The notes under the pieces were generated by a model, which had not been told where the DNA came from, searched no databases, and worked only from the letters and a program-made list of their open reading frames with translations. The position numbers were made by a program, and so were the translations under genes. From Hydractinia symbiolongicarpus (taxonomy: Eukaryota; Cnidaria; Hydrozoa; Anthoathecata; Hydractiniidae), in the NCBI RefSeq assembly GCF_029227915.1, contig NC_079888.1:124001-188000 (forward strand): a stretch of 64,000 nt of DNA. Direction: 5' to 3'. Within the stretch, counting starts at the first letter, position 1. Each line of letters starts with the position of its first letter. Of the stretch, positions 1-11,902 are shown piece by piece.

Positions 1-371
1 GCTCATTTATCACATATAGCAGGTCACAGTCCAGAATCAGTTCAATTAAGTCCCACAGTCAATCGTTTCACTTTTAAAACCGATACAATATAGTAATACC
101 GGAAAAAATCGCTAAATACATGTTGGTACGAATCTTTGACGCAACCGTTGTAACTCAAACGGATTGACACCGTTAGAAAGTCAATGAAATGTTGTTTTTG
201 AAACTGTCTCTATTTCTTCAGCGTGAACTAACGGCTAGGATAGGTCCCACAGTAAAAAATGACTTATTTATCTAAAGTTTTAAATGAAGCGCTACCGCAG
301 GGTCCAGTGTAATCGCTGAGTTCCAGCAAATTGTCAAATTAAGAAGATTGTCATTCCTTGGAGTCCAATTG
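1..371 (+). repeat. Reference satellite monomer, type A
   Basis: This is the first full monomer, 371 bp, with about 140 G or C bases by hand count (about 38% GC). Type A is recognised by cacatatagcagg near its start and by aaaaccgatacaatatag around position 75. The word tcccacagt occurs twice, at 51-59 and 245-253. The first half of the monomer contains ttttaaaa followed by a cgatac-like word; the second half contains ttttaaatgaagcgctac. Type A recurs at 1117, 2604 and 3720, and close relatives occur at 7068, 7439, 9299, 12274, 15994, 18968, 25297 and 28272. Confidence 0.93.
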
Positions 372-743
372 GCTCATTTATCACCTTTATCAGGTCACAG
401 TCCAGAATCAGTTCAACTAAGTCCCACAGTCAATCGGTTCACCGTTAAAAGCGATACAACTTAGCAATATCGGAACAAAATCAATACACACATGTTGGTA
501 CAAATATGTGACGCAACAGTTGTAACTCAAACGGATTGACACCGTTAAAAAGACAATGAAATGTAGTTTTTGAAACTGTCTCTATTTCTTCAGCGTGAAC
601 TAACGGATAGGATTGGTCCCACAGTAAAAAATGACTATTTATCGAAATTTTTATATGAAGCGCTACCACAGGGTCCAGTGTAATCGCTGAGTTCCGGCAA
701 TCATGTCAAATTAGGAAGATTGTCATTCCTTGGAGTCCAATTG
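372..743 (+). repeat. Reference satellite monomer, type B
   Basis: Type B is recognised by cacctttatcagg, cggttcaccgttaaaag, caatacacacatg and the short form gactatttatcg, where one base of the usual gacttatttatc is missing. It recurs at 1488, 1859, 2975 and 4091 in the trimeric block. Close relatives occur at 13388, 20082, 29386 and 45738. The reverse strand is open for about 190 bp in each B copy (481-669 here), but this reflects low stop density in a repeated monomer and is not treated as a gene. Confidence 0.92.
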
Positions 744-1116
744 GCTCATTTATCACATTTATAAGATCACAGTCCCAAATCAGTCCAATTAAGTCCCACA
801 GTCAATCGTTTCACTTTTAAAAGCTTTACAACTTAGTAATATCGGAACATAATCACTAAATACATTATGGTACGAATATGTGACGCAACCGTTGTAACTC
901 AAACGGATTGCCACCGTTAAAAAGACAATGAAATGTAGTTTTTGAAACTGTCTCTATTTCTTCAGCGTGAACTAACGGCTAGGATTGGTCCCACAGTAAA
1001 AAATGACTTATTAATCTTAATTTTTAAATGAAGCACTACCACGGCGCCCAGTGTAATCGCTGAGTTTCATTAATCCTGTCAAATTAAGAAGATTGTCATT
1101 CCTTGGAGACCAAGTG
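744..1116 (+). repeat. Reference satellite monomer, type C
   Basis: Type C is recognised by cacatttataagatc, agtcccaaatcag, the variant cattatggtacg, gattgccaccg in place of gattgacaccg, and a 3' part reading gtttcattaatcctg in place of gttccggcaatcatg. It recurs at 2231, 3347 and 4463 in the trimeric block and later, for example at 29758. The copy beginning at 744 carries a private aagctttaca where the other copies read aagcgataca. Confidence 0.92.
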
Positions 1117-2603
1117 GCTCATTTATCACATATAGCAGGTCACAGTCCAGAATCAGTTCAATTAAGTCCCACAGTCAATCGTTTCACTTTTAAAACCGAT
1201 ACAATATAGTAATACCGGAAAAAATCGCTAAATACATGTTGGTACGAATCTTTGACGCAACCGTTGTAACTCAAACGGATTGACACCGTTAGAAAGTCAA
1301 TGAAATGTTGTTTTTGAAACTGTCTCTATTTCTTCAGCGTGAACTAACGGCTAGGATAGGTCCCACAGTAAAAAATGACTTATTTATCTAAAGTTTTAAA
1401 TGAAGCGCTACCGCAGGGTCCAGTGTAATCGCTGAGTTCCAGCAAATTGTCAAATTAAGAAGATTGTCATTCCTTGGAGTCCAATTGGCTCATTTATCAC
1501 CTTTATCAGGTCACAGTCCAGAATCAGTTCAACTAAGTCCCACAGTCAATCGGTTCACCGTTAAAAGCGATACAACTTAGCAATATCGGAACAAAATCAA
1601 TACACACATGTTGGTACAAATATGTGACGCAACAGTTGTAACCCAAACGGATTGACACCGTTAAAAAGACAATGAAATGTAGTTTTTGAAACTGTCTCTA
1701 TTTCTTCAGCGTGAACTAACGGATAGGATTGGTCCCACAGTAAAAAATGACTATTTATCGAAATTTTTATATGAAGCGCTACCACAGGGTCCAGTGTAAT
1801 CGCTGAGTTCCGGCAAATTGTCAAATTAAGAAGATTGTCATTCCTTGGAGTCCAATTGGCTTATTTATCACCTTTATCAGGTCACAGTCCAGAATCAGTT
1901 CAACTAAGTCCCACAGTCAATCGGTTCACCGTTAAAAGCGATACAACTTAGCAATATCGGAACAAAATCAATACACACATGTTGGTACAAATATGTGACG
2001 CAACAGTTGTAACTCAAACGGATTGACACCGTTAAAAAGACAATGAAATGTAGTTTTTGAAACTGTCTCTATTTCTTCAGCGTGAACTAACGGATAGGAT
2101 TGGTCCCACAGTAAAAAATGACTATTTATCGAAATTTTTATATGAAGCGCTACCACAGGGTCCAGTGTAATCGCTGAGTTCCGGCAATCATGTCAAATTA
2201 GGAAGATTGTCATTCCTTGGAGTCCAATTGGCTCATTTATCACATTTATAAGATCACAGTCCCAAATCAGTCCAATTAAGTCCCACAGTCAATCGTTTCA
2301 CTTTTAAAAGCGATACAACTTAGTAATATCGGAACATAATCACTAAATACATTATGGTACGAATATGTGACGCAACCGTTGTAACTCAAACGGATTGCCA
2401 CCGTTAAAAAGACAATGAAATGTAGTTTTTGAAACTGTCTCTATTTCTTCAGCGTGAACTAACGGCTAGGATTGGTCCCACAGTAAAAAATGACTTATTA
2501 ATCTTAATTTTTAAATGAAGCACTACCACGGCGCCCAGTGTAATCGCTGAGTTTCATTAATCCTGTCAAATTAAGAAGATTGTCATTCCTTGGAGACCAA
2601 GTG
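1117..2603 (+). repeat. Trimeric HOR copy 2 with duplicated B monomer (A-B-B-C)
   Basis: Monomers start at 1117 (A), 1488 (B), 1859 (B) and 2231 (C). The two B units are nearly identical. Where the first B passes into the second, the sequence reads cggcaaattgtc, combining the B-type cggc with the A-type aaattgtc end, as expected for an unequal exchange product. The total is 1487 bp, which is 1116 bp plus one 371 bp monomer. Confidence 0.92.
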
Positions 2604-3719
2604 GCTCATTTATCACATATAGCAGGTCACAGTCCAGAATCAGTTCAATTAAGTCCCACAGTCAATCGTTTCACTTTTAAAACCGATACAATATAGTAAT
2701 ACCGGAAAAAATCGCTAAATACATGTTGGTACGAATCTTTGACGCAACCGTTGTAACTCAAACGGATTGACACCGTTAGAAAGTCAATGAAATGTTGTTT
2801 TTGAAACTGTCTCTATTTCTTCAGCGTGAACTAACGGCTAGGATAGGTCCCACAGTAAAAAATGACTTATTTATCTAAAGTTTTAAATGAAGCGCTACCG
2901 CAGGGTCCAGTGTAATCGCTGAGTTCCAGCAAACTGTCAAATTAAGAAGATTGTCATTCCTTGGAGTCCAATTGGCTCATTTATCACCTTTATCAGGTCA
3001 CAGTCCAGAATCAGTTCAACTAAGTCCCACAGTCAATCGGTTCACCGTTAAAAGCGATACAACTTAGCAATATCGGAACAAAATCAATACACACATGTTG
3101 GTACAAATATGTGACGCAACAGTTGTAACTCAAACGGATTGACACCGTTAAAAAGACAATGAAATGTAGTTTTTGAAACTGTCTCTATTTCTTCAGCGTG
3201 AACTAACGGATAGGATTGGTCCCACAGTAAAAAATGACTATTTATCGAAATTTTTATATGAAGCGCTACCACAGGGTCCAGTGTAATCGCTGAGTTCCGG
3301 CAATCATGTCAAATTAGGAAGATTGTCATTCCTTGGAGTCCAATTGACTCATTTATCACATTTATAAGATCACAGTCCCAAATCAGTCCAATTAAGTCCC
3401 ACAGTCAATCGTTTCACTTTTAAAAGCGATACAACTTAGTAATATCGGAACATAATCACTAAATACATTATGGTACGAATATGTGACGCAACCGTTGTAA
3501 CTCAAACGGATTGCCACCGTTAAAAAGACAATGAAATGTAGTTTTTGAAACTGTCTCTATTTCTTCAGCGTGAACTAACGGCTAGGATTGGTCCCACAGT
3601 AAAAAATGACTTATTAATCTTAATTTTTAAATGAAGCACTACCACGGCGCCCAGTGTAATCGCTGAGTTTCATTAATCCTGTCAAATTAAGAAGATTGTC
3701 ATTCCTTGGAGAACAAGTG
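2604..3719 (+). repeat. Trimeric HOR A-B-C, copy 3
   Basis: Monomers start at 2604 (A), 2975 (B) and 3347 (C), a total of 1116 bp. It is nearly identical to copies 1 and 4. Visible private changes include gactcattta at 3346 in place of ggctcattta. Confidence 0.93.
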
Positions 3720-4835
3720 GCTCATTTATCACATATAGCAGGTCACAGTCCAGAATCAGTTCAATTAAGTCCAACAGTCAATCGTTTCACTTTTAAAACC
3801 GATACAATATAGTAATACCGGAAAAAATCGCTAAATACATGTTGGTACGAATCTTTGACGCAACCGTTGTAACTCAAACGGATTGACACCGTTAGAAAGT
3901 CAATGAAATGTTGTTTTTGAAACTGTCTCTATTTCTTCAGCGTGAACTAACGGCTAGGATAGGTCCCACAGTAAAAAATGACTTATTTATCTAAAGTTTT
4001 AAATGAAGCGCTACCGCAGGGTCCAGTGTAATCGCTGAGTTCCAGCAAATTGTCAAATTAAGAAGATTGTCATTCCTTGGAGTCCAATTGGCTCATTTAT
4101 CACCTTTATCAGGTCACAGTCCAGAATCAGTTCAACTAAGTCCCACAGTCAATCGGTTCACCGTTAAAAGCGATACAACTTAGCAATATCGGAACAAAAT
4201 CAATACACACATGTTGGTACAAATATGTGACGCAACAGTTGTAACTCAAACGGATTGACACCGTTAAAAAGACAATGAAATGTAGTTTTTGAAACTGTCT
4301 CTATTTCTTCAGCGTGAACTAACGGATAGGATTGGTCCCACAGTAAAAAATGACTATTTATCGAAATTTTTATATGAAGCGCTACCACAGGGTCCAGTGT
4401 AATCGCTGAGTTCCGGCAATCATGTCAAATTAGGAAGATTGTCATTCCTTGGAGTCCAATTGGCTCATTTATCACATTTATAAGATCACAGTCCCAAATC
4501 AGTCCAATTAAGTCCCACAGTCAATCGTTTCACTTTTAAAAGCGATGCAACTTAGTAATATCGGAACATAATCACTAAATACATTATGGTACGAATATGT
4601 GACGCAACCGTTGTAACTCAAACGGATTGCCACCGTTAAAAAGACAATGAAATGTAGTTTTTGAAACTGTCTCTATTTCTTCAGCGTGAACTAACGGCTA
4701 GGATTGGTCCCACAGTAAAAAATGACTTATTAATCTTAATTTTTAAATGAAGCACTACCACGGCGCCCAGTGTAATCGCTGAGTTTCATTAATCCTGTCA
4801 AATTAAGAAGAATTTCATTCCTTGGAGTCCAATTG
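3720..4835 (+). repeat. Trimeric HOR A-B-C, copy 4
   Basis: Monomers start at 3720 (A), 4091 (B) and 4463 (C), a total of 1116 bp. It is the last regular copy of the trimer. Its C unit ends with aagaagaatttcattcc in place of aagaagattgtcattcc, which is the sequence that leads into the D-type monomers that follow. Confidence 0.92.
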
Positions 4836-5951
4836 GCTCATTTATCACATTTATCAGGTCACAGTCCAGAATCAGTTGAACTAAGTCCCACAGTTAATCG
4901 GTTCACCGTTAAAAGCGAATCAACTTAGTAATATCGGAACAAAATCACTAAATACATGTTGGTGCGAATATGTGACGCAACCGTTGTAACTCAAACAGAT
5001 TGACACCGTTACAAAGACAATGAAATGTAGTTTTTGAAACTGTCTCTATTTCTTCAGCGTGAACTAACGGATAGGATTGGTCCCACAGTAAAAAATGACT
5101 TATTTATCAAAATTTTTAAATAAAGCGCTACCACAGGGTCCAGTGTAATCGCTGAGATCCAGCAATTATGTCGAGTTAAAAAGAATGTTATTTCTTGGAG
5201 TTCAATTGGGTCATTTGTCACTTTTATCAGGTCACAGTCCAGAATCATTTCAACTAAGTCCCACAGTCAATCGGTTCACCGTTAAAAGCGATACAACTTA
5301 GTAATATCGGAACAAAATCACTAAATACATGTTGGTACGAATATGTGACGCAATGTTGTAACTCAAACGGATTGACACCGTTAAAAAGACAATGAAATGT
5401 AGTTTTTGAAACTGTCTCTATTTCTTCAGCGTGAACTAACGGATAGGATTGGTCCCACAGTAAAAAATGACTATTTATCGAAATTTTTAAATGAAGCGCT
5501 ACCACAGGGTCCAGTGTAATCGCTGAGTTCCGGCAATCATGTCAAATTAAGAAGATTGTCATTCCTTGGAGTCCAATTGGCTCATTTATCACATTTATAA
5601 GATCACAGTCCCAAATCAGTCCAATTAAGTCCCACAGTCAATCGTTTCACTTTTAAAAGCAATACAACTTAGTAATATTGGAAAAAATCGCTAAATATAT
5701 GTTGGTTCGAATATGTGAAGCAACCGTTGTAAGTCAAACGGATTGACACCGTTAGAAAGTCAATGAAAGGTAGTTTTTAAAACTGTCTCTATTTCTTCAG
5801 CGTGAACTAACGGATAGGATTGGTCCCACAGTAAAAAATGACTTATTTATCGAAATTTTTAAATAAAGCGCTACCACAGGGTCCAGTGTAATCGCTGAGT
5901 TCCAGCAATACTGTCAAATTAAGAAGATTGTCATTCCTTGGAGTCCAATTG
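4836..5951 (+). repeat. Satellite monomers D-E-F
   Basis: Three monomers start at 4836, 5209 and 5580. D carries cagttgaactaag, cacagttaatcgg and gttacaaagac, with a 3' part gagatccagcaatta. E starts with tcatttgtcacttttatcagg and has the contracted gcaatgttgtaac. F starts like type C (ataagatcac, cccaaatcag) and then switches to aagcaatacaac and tattggaaaaaatcg. The order B-C-D-E-F (4091 onward) recurs from 29386 at a shift of about 68 monomers. D-E recurs from 13760 at a shift of 8924 bp (24 monomers). Confidence 0.88.
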
Positions 5952-8182
5952 GCTCATTTATCACCTTTATCAGGTCACAGTCCAGAATCAGTTCAACAAA
6001 GTCCCACAGTCAATTGGTTCACCGTTAAAAGCGATACAACTTAGTAATATCGGAACAAAATCAATACACACATGTTGGTACAAATATGTGACGCAACAGT
6101 TGTAACTCAAACGGATTGACACCGTTAAAAAGTCAATGAAATGTAGTTTATGAAACTGTCTCTATTTCTTCAGCGCGAAGTAACGGCTAGGATTGGTTCC
6201 ACAGTAAGAAATGACTTATTTATCTTAATTTTTATAAAAAGCGCTACCACAGCGCCCAGTGTAATCGCTGAGTTCCAGCAATCATGTCGAGTTAAAAAGA
6301 ATGTTATTTTTGGAGTTCAATTGTCTCATTTATCGCATTTATAAGGTCAAAGTCCAGAAAGAGTTCAATTAATTCCCACAGTTAATCGTTGCACTTTTAA
6401 AAGCGATACAACTTCGTAAGATCGGAACAAATCGCTAAATACATGTTGGTACGAATACGTGACGCAATCGTTGTAACTCAAACGGATTGACACCGTTAAA
6501 AAGTCAATGAAATGTAGTTTTTGAAACTGTCTCTATTTCTTCAGCACGAACTAACGGCTAGGATTGGTACCACAGTAAAAAATGACTTAGTTATGTAAAG
6601 TTTTAAATGAAGCGCTACCGCAGGGTCCAGTGTAATCGCTGAGTTCCAGCAATCTTGTCAAATTAAGAAGATTGTCATTCCTTGGAGACCAATTGGCTCA
6701 TTTATCACATATATAAGGTCACAGTCCAGAATCAGTTCAATTAAGTCCCACAGTCAATCGTTTCACTTTTAAAAGCGATACAACTTAGTAATACCGGAAG
6801 AAATAGCTAAATACATGTTGGTACGAATCTTTGACGCAACCGTTGTAACTCAAACGGATTGACACCCTTAGAAAGTCAATGAAATGTAGTTTTTTAAAAT
6901 GTCTCTATTTCTTCAGCGTGAACTAACGGATAGGATTGGTCCCACAGTAAAAAATGGCTTATTTATCTAAATTTTTAAATGAAGCGCTACCACAGGGTCC
7001 AGTGTAATCGCTGAGTTCCAGCAATCTTGTCAAATTAAGAAGATTGTCATTCCTTGGAGACCAAGTGGCTCATTTATCACATATAGCAGGTCACAGTCCA
7101 GAATCAGTTCAATTAAGTCCCACAGTCAATCGTTTCACTTTTAAAACCGATACAATATAGTAATACCGGAAAAAATCGCTAAATACATGTTGGTACGAAT
7201 CTTTGACGCAACCGTTGTAACTCAAACGGATTGACACCGTTAGAAAGTCAATGAAATGTAGTTTTTGAAACTGTCTCTATTTCTTCAGCGTGAACTAATG
7301 GATAGGATTGGTCCAACAGTATAAAATGGCTTATTTATCTAAATTTTTAAATGAAGCGCTACCACAGGGTCCAGTGTAATCGCTGAGTTCCAGCAATCTT
7401 GTCAAATTAAGAAGATTGTCATTCCTTGGAGACCAAGTGGCTCATTTATCACATATAGCAGGTCACAGTCCAGAATCAGTTCAATTAAGTCCCACAGTCA
7501 ATCGTTTCACTTTTAAAACCGATACAATATAGTAATACCGGAAAAAATCACTAAATACATGTTGGTACGAATCTTTGGCGCAACCGTTGTAACTCAAACG
7601 GATTGACACCGTTAGAAAGTCAATGAAATGTAGTTCTTGAAACTGTCTCTATTTCTTCAGCGTGAACTAACGGATAGGATTGGTCCCACAGAAAAAAATG
7701 ACATATTTATCTTAATTTTTAAATAAAGCGCTTCCACAGCGCCCAGTGTAATCACTGAGTTCCGGCAATCCTGTCGAGTTAAGAAGAATGTTATTTCTTG
7801 GAGTCCAATTGGCTCATTTATCACATTTATAAGATCACAGTCCAGAATCAGTTCAATTAAGTCCCACAGGCAATTGTTTCACTTTTAAAAGCGATACAAC
7901 TTAGTAAGATCGGAAAAATCGCTAAATACATGTTGGTACGAATATGTGAAGCAACCGTTGTAACTCAAACGGATTGACATCGTTAGGAAGTCAATGAAAG
8001 GTAGTTTTTAAAACTGTCTCTATTTCTTCAGCGTGAACTAACTGATAGGATTGGTCCCACAGTAAAAAATGACTTATTTATCGAAATTTTTAAATAAAGC
8101 GCTACCACAGGGTCCAGTGTAATCGCTGAGTTCCAGCAATCTTGTCAAATTAAGAAGATTGTCATTCCTTGGAGCCCAATTG
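5952..8182 (+). repeat. Hexameric HOR, copy 1
   Basis: Six monomers start at about 5952, 6324, 6696, 7068, 7439 and 7812. The first four match the monomers 2231 bp downstream. A tell-tale shared variant is attgtctcatttatcgc near 6324, repeated near 8555. The fourth and fifth monomers are both of the cacatatagcagg type, so this copy contains a local monomer duplication that copy 2 lacks. Confidence 0.87.
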
Positions 8183-10412
8183 GCTCATTTATCACCTTTA
8201 TCAGGTCACAGTCCAGAATCAGTTCAACTAAGTCCCACAGTCAATTGGTTCACCGTTAAAAGCGATACAACTTAGTAATATCGGAACAAAATCAATACAC
8301 ACATGTTGGTACAAATATGTGACGCAACAGTTGTAACTCAAACGGATTGACACCGTTAAAAAGTCAATGAAATGTAGTTTATGAAACTGTCTCTATTTCT
8401 TCAGCGCGAAGTAACGGCTAAGATTGGTTCCACAGTAAGAAATGACTTATTTATCTTAATTTTTATATAAAGCGCTACCACAGCGCCCAGTGTAATCGCT
8501 GAGTTCCGGCAATCATGTTGAGTTAAAAAGAATGTTATTTTTGGAGTTCAATTGTCTCATTTATCGCATTTATAAGGTCAAAGTCCAGAAACAGTTCAAT
8601 TAATTCCCACAGTTAATCGTTTCACTTTTAAAAGCGATACAACTTCGTAAGATCGGAACAAATCGCTAAATACATGTTGGTACGAATACGTGACGCAATC
8701 GTTGTAACTCAAACGGATTGACACCGTTAAAAAGTCAATGAAATGTACTTTTTGAAACTGTCTCTATTTCTTCAGCACGAACTAACGGCTAGGATTGGTA
8801 CCACAGTAAAAAATGACTTAGTTATGTAAAGTTTTAAATGAAGCGCTACCGCAGGGTCCAGTGTAATCGCTGAGTTCCAGCAATCTTGTCAAATTAAGAA
8901 GATTGTCATTCCTTGGAGACCAATTGGCTCATTTATCACATATATAAGGTCACAGTCCAGAATCAGTTCAATTAAGTCCCACAGTCAATCGTTTCACTTT
9001 TAAAAGCGATACAACTTAGTAATACCGGAAGAAATAGCTAAATACATGTTGGTACGAATCTTTGACGCAACCGTTGTAACTCAAACGGATTGACACCCTT
9101 AGAAAGTCAATGAAATGTAGTTTTTTAAAATGTCTCTATTTCTTCAGCGTGAACTAACGGATAGGATTGGTCCCACAGTAAAAAATGGTTTATTTATCTA
9201 AATTTTTAAATGAAGCGCTACCACAGGGTCCAGTGTAATCGCTGAGTTCCAGCAATCTTCTCAAATTAAGAAGATTGTCATTCCTTGGAGACCAAGTGGT
9301 TCATTTATCACATATAGCAGGTCACAGTCCAGAATCAGTTCAATTAAGTCCCACAGTCAATCGTTTCACTTTTAAAACCGATACAATATAGTAATACCAG
9401 AAAAAATCGCTAAATACATGTTGGTACGAATCTTTGACGCAACCGTTGTAACTCAAGCGGATTGACACCGTTAGAAAGTCAATGAAATGTAGTTTTTGAA
9501 ACTGTCTCTATTTCTTCAGCGCGAACTAACGGCTAGGATTGGTCCCACAGAAAAAAATGACATATTTATCTTAATTTTTAAATAAAGCGCTTCCACAGCG
9601 CCCAGTGTAATCACTGAGTTCCGGTAATCCTGTCGAGTTAAGAAGAATGTTATTTCTTGGAGTCCAATTGGCTCATTTATCACATTTATAAGGTCACAGT
9701 CCAGAATCAGTTCAATTAAGTCCCACAGGCAATTGTTTCACTTTTAAAAGCGATACAACTTAGTAAGATCGGAAAAATCGCTAAATACATGTTGGTACGA
9801 ATATGTGAAGCAACCGTTGTAACTCAAACGGATTGACACAGTTAGAAAGTCAATGAAAGGTTGTTTTCGAAACTGTCTCTATTTCTTCAGCGTGAACTAA
9901 CGGCTAGGATAGGTCCCACAGTAAAAAATGACTTATTTATCTAAAGTTTTAAATAAAGCGCTACTGCAGGGTCCAGTGTAATCGCTGAGTTCCGGCAATC
10001 CTGTCGAGTTAAGAAGAATGTTATTTCTTGGAGTCCAATTGGCTCATTCATCACATTTATAAGGTCACAGTCCAGAATCAGTTCAATTAAGTCCCACAGT
10101 CAATTGTTTCACTTTTAAAAGCGATACAACTTAGTAAGATCGGAAAAATCGCTAAATATATCTTGGTACGAATATGTGAAGCAACCGTTGTAACTCAAAC
10201 GGATTGACACCGTTAGAAAGTCAATGAAATGTAGTTTTTGAAAATGTCTCTATTTCTTCAGCGTGAACTAACGGATAGGATTGGTCCCATAGTGAAAAAT
10301 CGCTTATTTATCTAAATTTTTAAATGAAGCGCTACCACAGGGTCCAGTGTAATCGTTGAGTTCCGGCAATCATGTCGAGTTAAAAAGAATGTTATTTCTT
10401 GGAGTCCAATTG
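8183..10412 (+). repeat. Hexameric HOR, copy 2
   Basis: Monomers start at about 8183, 8555, 8927, 9299, 9671 and 10042. The first four match copy 1 at a shift of 2231 bp. The fifth (9671) matches 7812 at a shift of 1859 bp, because here only one cacatatagcagg-type monomer is present and the following type is doubled. The two hexamers therefore have equal length but a different internal make-up. Confidence 0.86.
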
Positions 10413-11157
10413 GCTCATTTATCACATTTATAAGGTCACAGTCCAGAATCAGTTCAATTAAGTCCCACAGTCAATCGTTTCACTTTTAAAAGCGATACAA
10501 CTTAGTAATATCGGAAAAAAACGCTAAATACATGTTGGTACGAATATGTGAAGCAACCGTTGTAACTCAGACGGATTGACACAGTTAGAAAGTCAATGAA
10601 AGGTTGTTTTCGAAACTGTCTCTATTTCTTCAGCGTGAACTAACGGCTAGGATAGGTCCCACAGTAAAAAATGACTTATTTATCTAAAGTTTTAAATGAA
10701 GTCCTACCGCAGGGTCCAGTGTAATCGCTGAGTTCCAGCAATCTTGTCAAATTAAGAAGATTGTCATTCCTTGGAGTCCAATTGGCTCATTTATCACCTT
10801 TATCAGGTCACAGTCCAGAATCAGTTCAACTAAGTCCCACAGTCAATCGGTTCACCGTTAAAAGCGATACAACTTAGTAATATCGGAACAAAATCAATAC
10901 ACACAAGTTGGTACAAATATGTGACGCAACCGTTGTAACTCAAACGGATTGACACCGTTAGAAAGTGAATGAAATGTAGTTTTTTAAAATGTCTCTATTT
11001 CTTCAGCGTGAACTAACGGATAGGATTGGTCCCACAGTAAAAAATGGCTTATTTATCTAAATTTTTAAATGAACCGCTACCACAGGGTCCAGTGTAATCG
11101 TTGAGTTCCGGCAATCATGTCGAGTTAAAAAGAATGTTATTTCTTGGAGTCCAATTG
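10413..11157 (+). repeat. Dimeric HOR (745 bp), copy 1
   Basis: Two monomers start at 10413 and 10785. The first carries cggaaaaaaacgctaaat and ctcagacggattg; the second carries acacacaagttggtac, an unusual a in place of the common t. Both variants reappear 745 bp downstream, so the unit of duplication is the dimer. Confidence 0.9.
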
Positions 11158-11902
11158 GCTCATTTATCACATTTATAAGGTCACAGTCCAGAATCAGTTC
11201 AATTAAGTCCCACAGTCAATCGTTTCACTTTTAAAAGCGATACAACTTAGTAATATCGGAAAAAAACGCTAAATACATGTTGGTACGAATATGTGAAGCA
11301 ACCGTTGTAGCTCAGACGGATTGACACAGTTAGAAAGTCAATGAAAGGTTGTTTTCGAAACTGTCTCTATTTCTTCAGCGTGAACTAACGGCTAGGATAG
11401 GTCCCACAGTAAAAAATGACTTATTTATCTAAAGTTTTAAATGAAGCGCTACCGCAGGGTCCAGTGTAATCGCTGAGTTCCAGCAATCTTGTCAAATTAA
11501 GAAGATTGTCATTCCTTGGAGTCCAATTGGCTCATTTATCACCTTTATCAGGTCACAGTCCAGAATCAGTTCAACTAAGTCCCACAGTCAATCGGTTCAC
11601 CGTTAAAAGCGATACAACTTAGTAATATCGGAACAAAATCAATACACACAAGTTGGTACAAATATGTGACGCAACCGTTGTAACTCAAACGGATTGACAC
11701 CGTTAGAAAGTGAATGAAATGTAGTTTTTTAAAATGTCTCTATTTCTTCAGCGTGAACTAACGGATAGGATTGGTCCCACAGTAAAAAATGGCTTATTTA
11801 TCTAAATTTTTAAATGAAGCGCTACCACAGGGTCCAGTGTAATCGTTGAGTTCCGGCAATCATGTCGAGTTAAAAAGAATGTTATTTCTTGGAGTCCAAT
11901 TG
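11158..11902 (+). repeat. Dimeric HOR (745 bp), copy 2
   Basis: Monomers start at 11158 and 11530. It is nearly identical to the preceding 745 bp, including acacacaagttgg and gaaagtgaatgaaatg. A private change is gttgtagctcagacgg in place of gttgtaactcagacgg. The following monomer (11903) begins similarly and then diverges, so the dimer is present only twice here. Confidence 0.9.

Larger units (their letters stand above)
1..1116 (+). repeat. Trimeric higher-order repeat A-B-C, copy 1
   Basis: Monomers start at 1 (A), 372 (B) and 744 (C). The next A unit begins at 1117, giving a 1116 bp period. Matching bases between successive trimers differ at only a handful of sites, far fewer than the A, B and C monomers differ from one another. 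That is the defining property of a higher-order repeat. Confidence 0.93.

Noticed and set aside
70-90. The short palindrome cttttaaaag as a regulatory operator
   Set aside because: It is a self-complementary AT-rich word in many monomers but is lost in the B, D and E types (accgttaaaag), and no promoter or gene lies next to it.
481-669. Recurrent reverse-strand open frames of 60-120 codons in B, D, E and X monomers throughout the window
   Set aside because: They are the same frame re-sampled in each repeat, start at different methionines, are broken by ordinary monomer variants and show no recognisable domain. The 371-373 bp unit changes frame between copies.
6150-6344. Forward-strand open frame of 64 codons
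   Set aside because: It exists only because local variants remove stops in one monomer. The near-identical monomer 2231 bp downstream differs, and there is no gene context.
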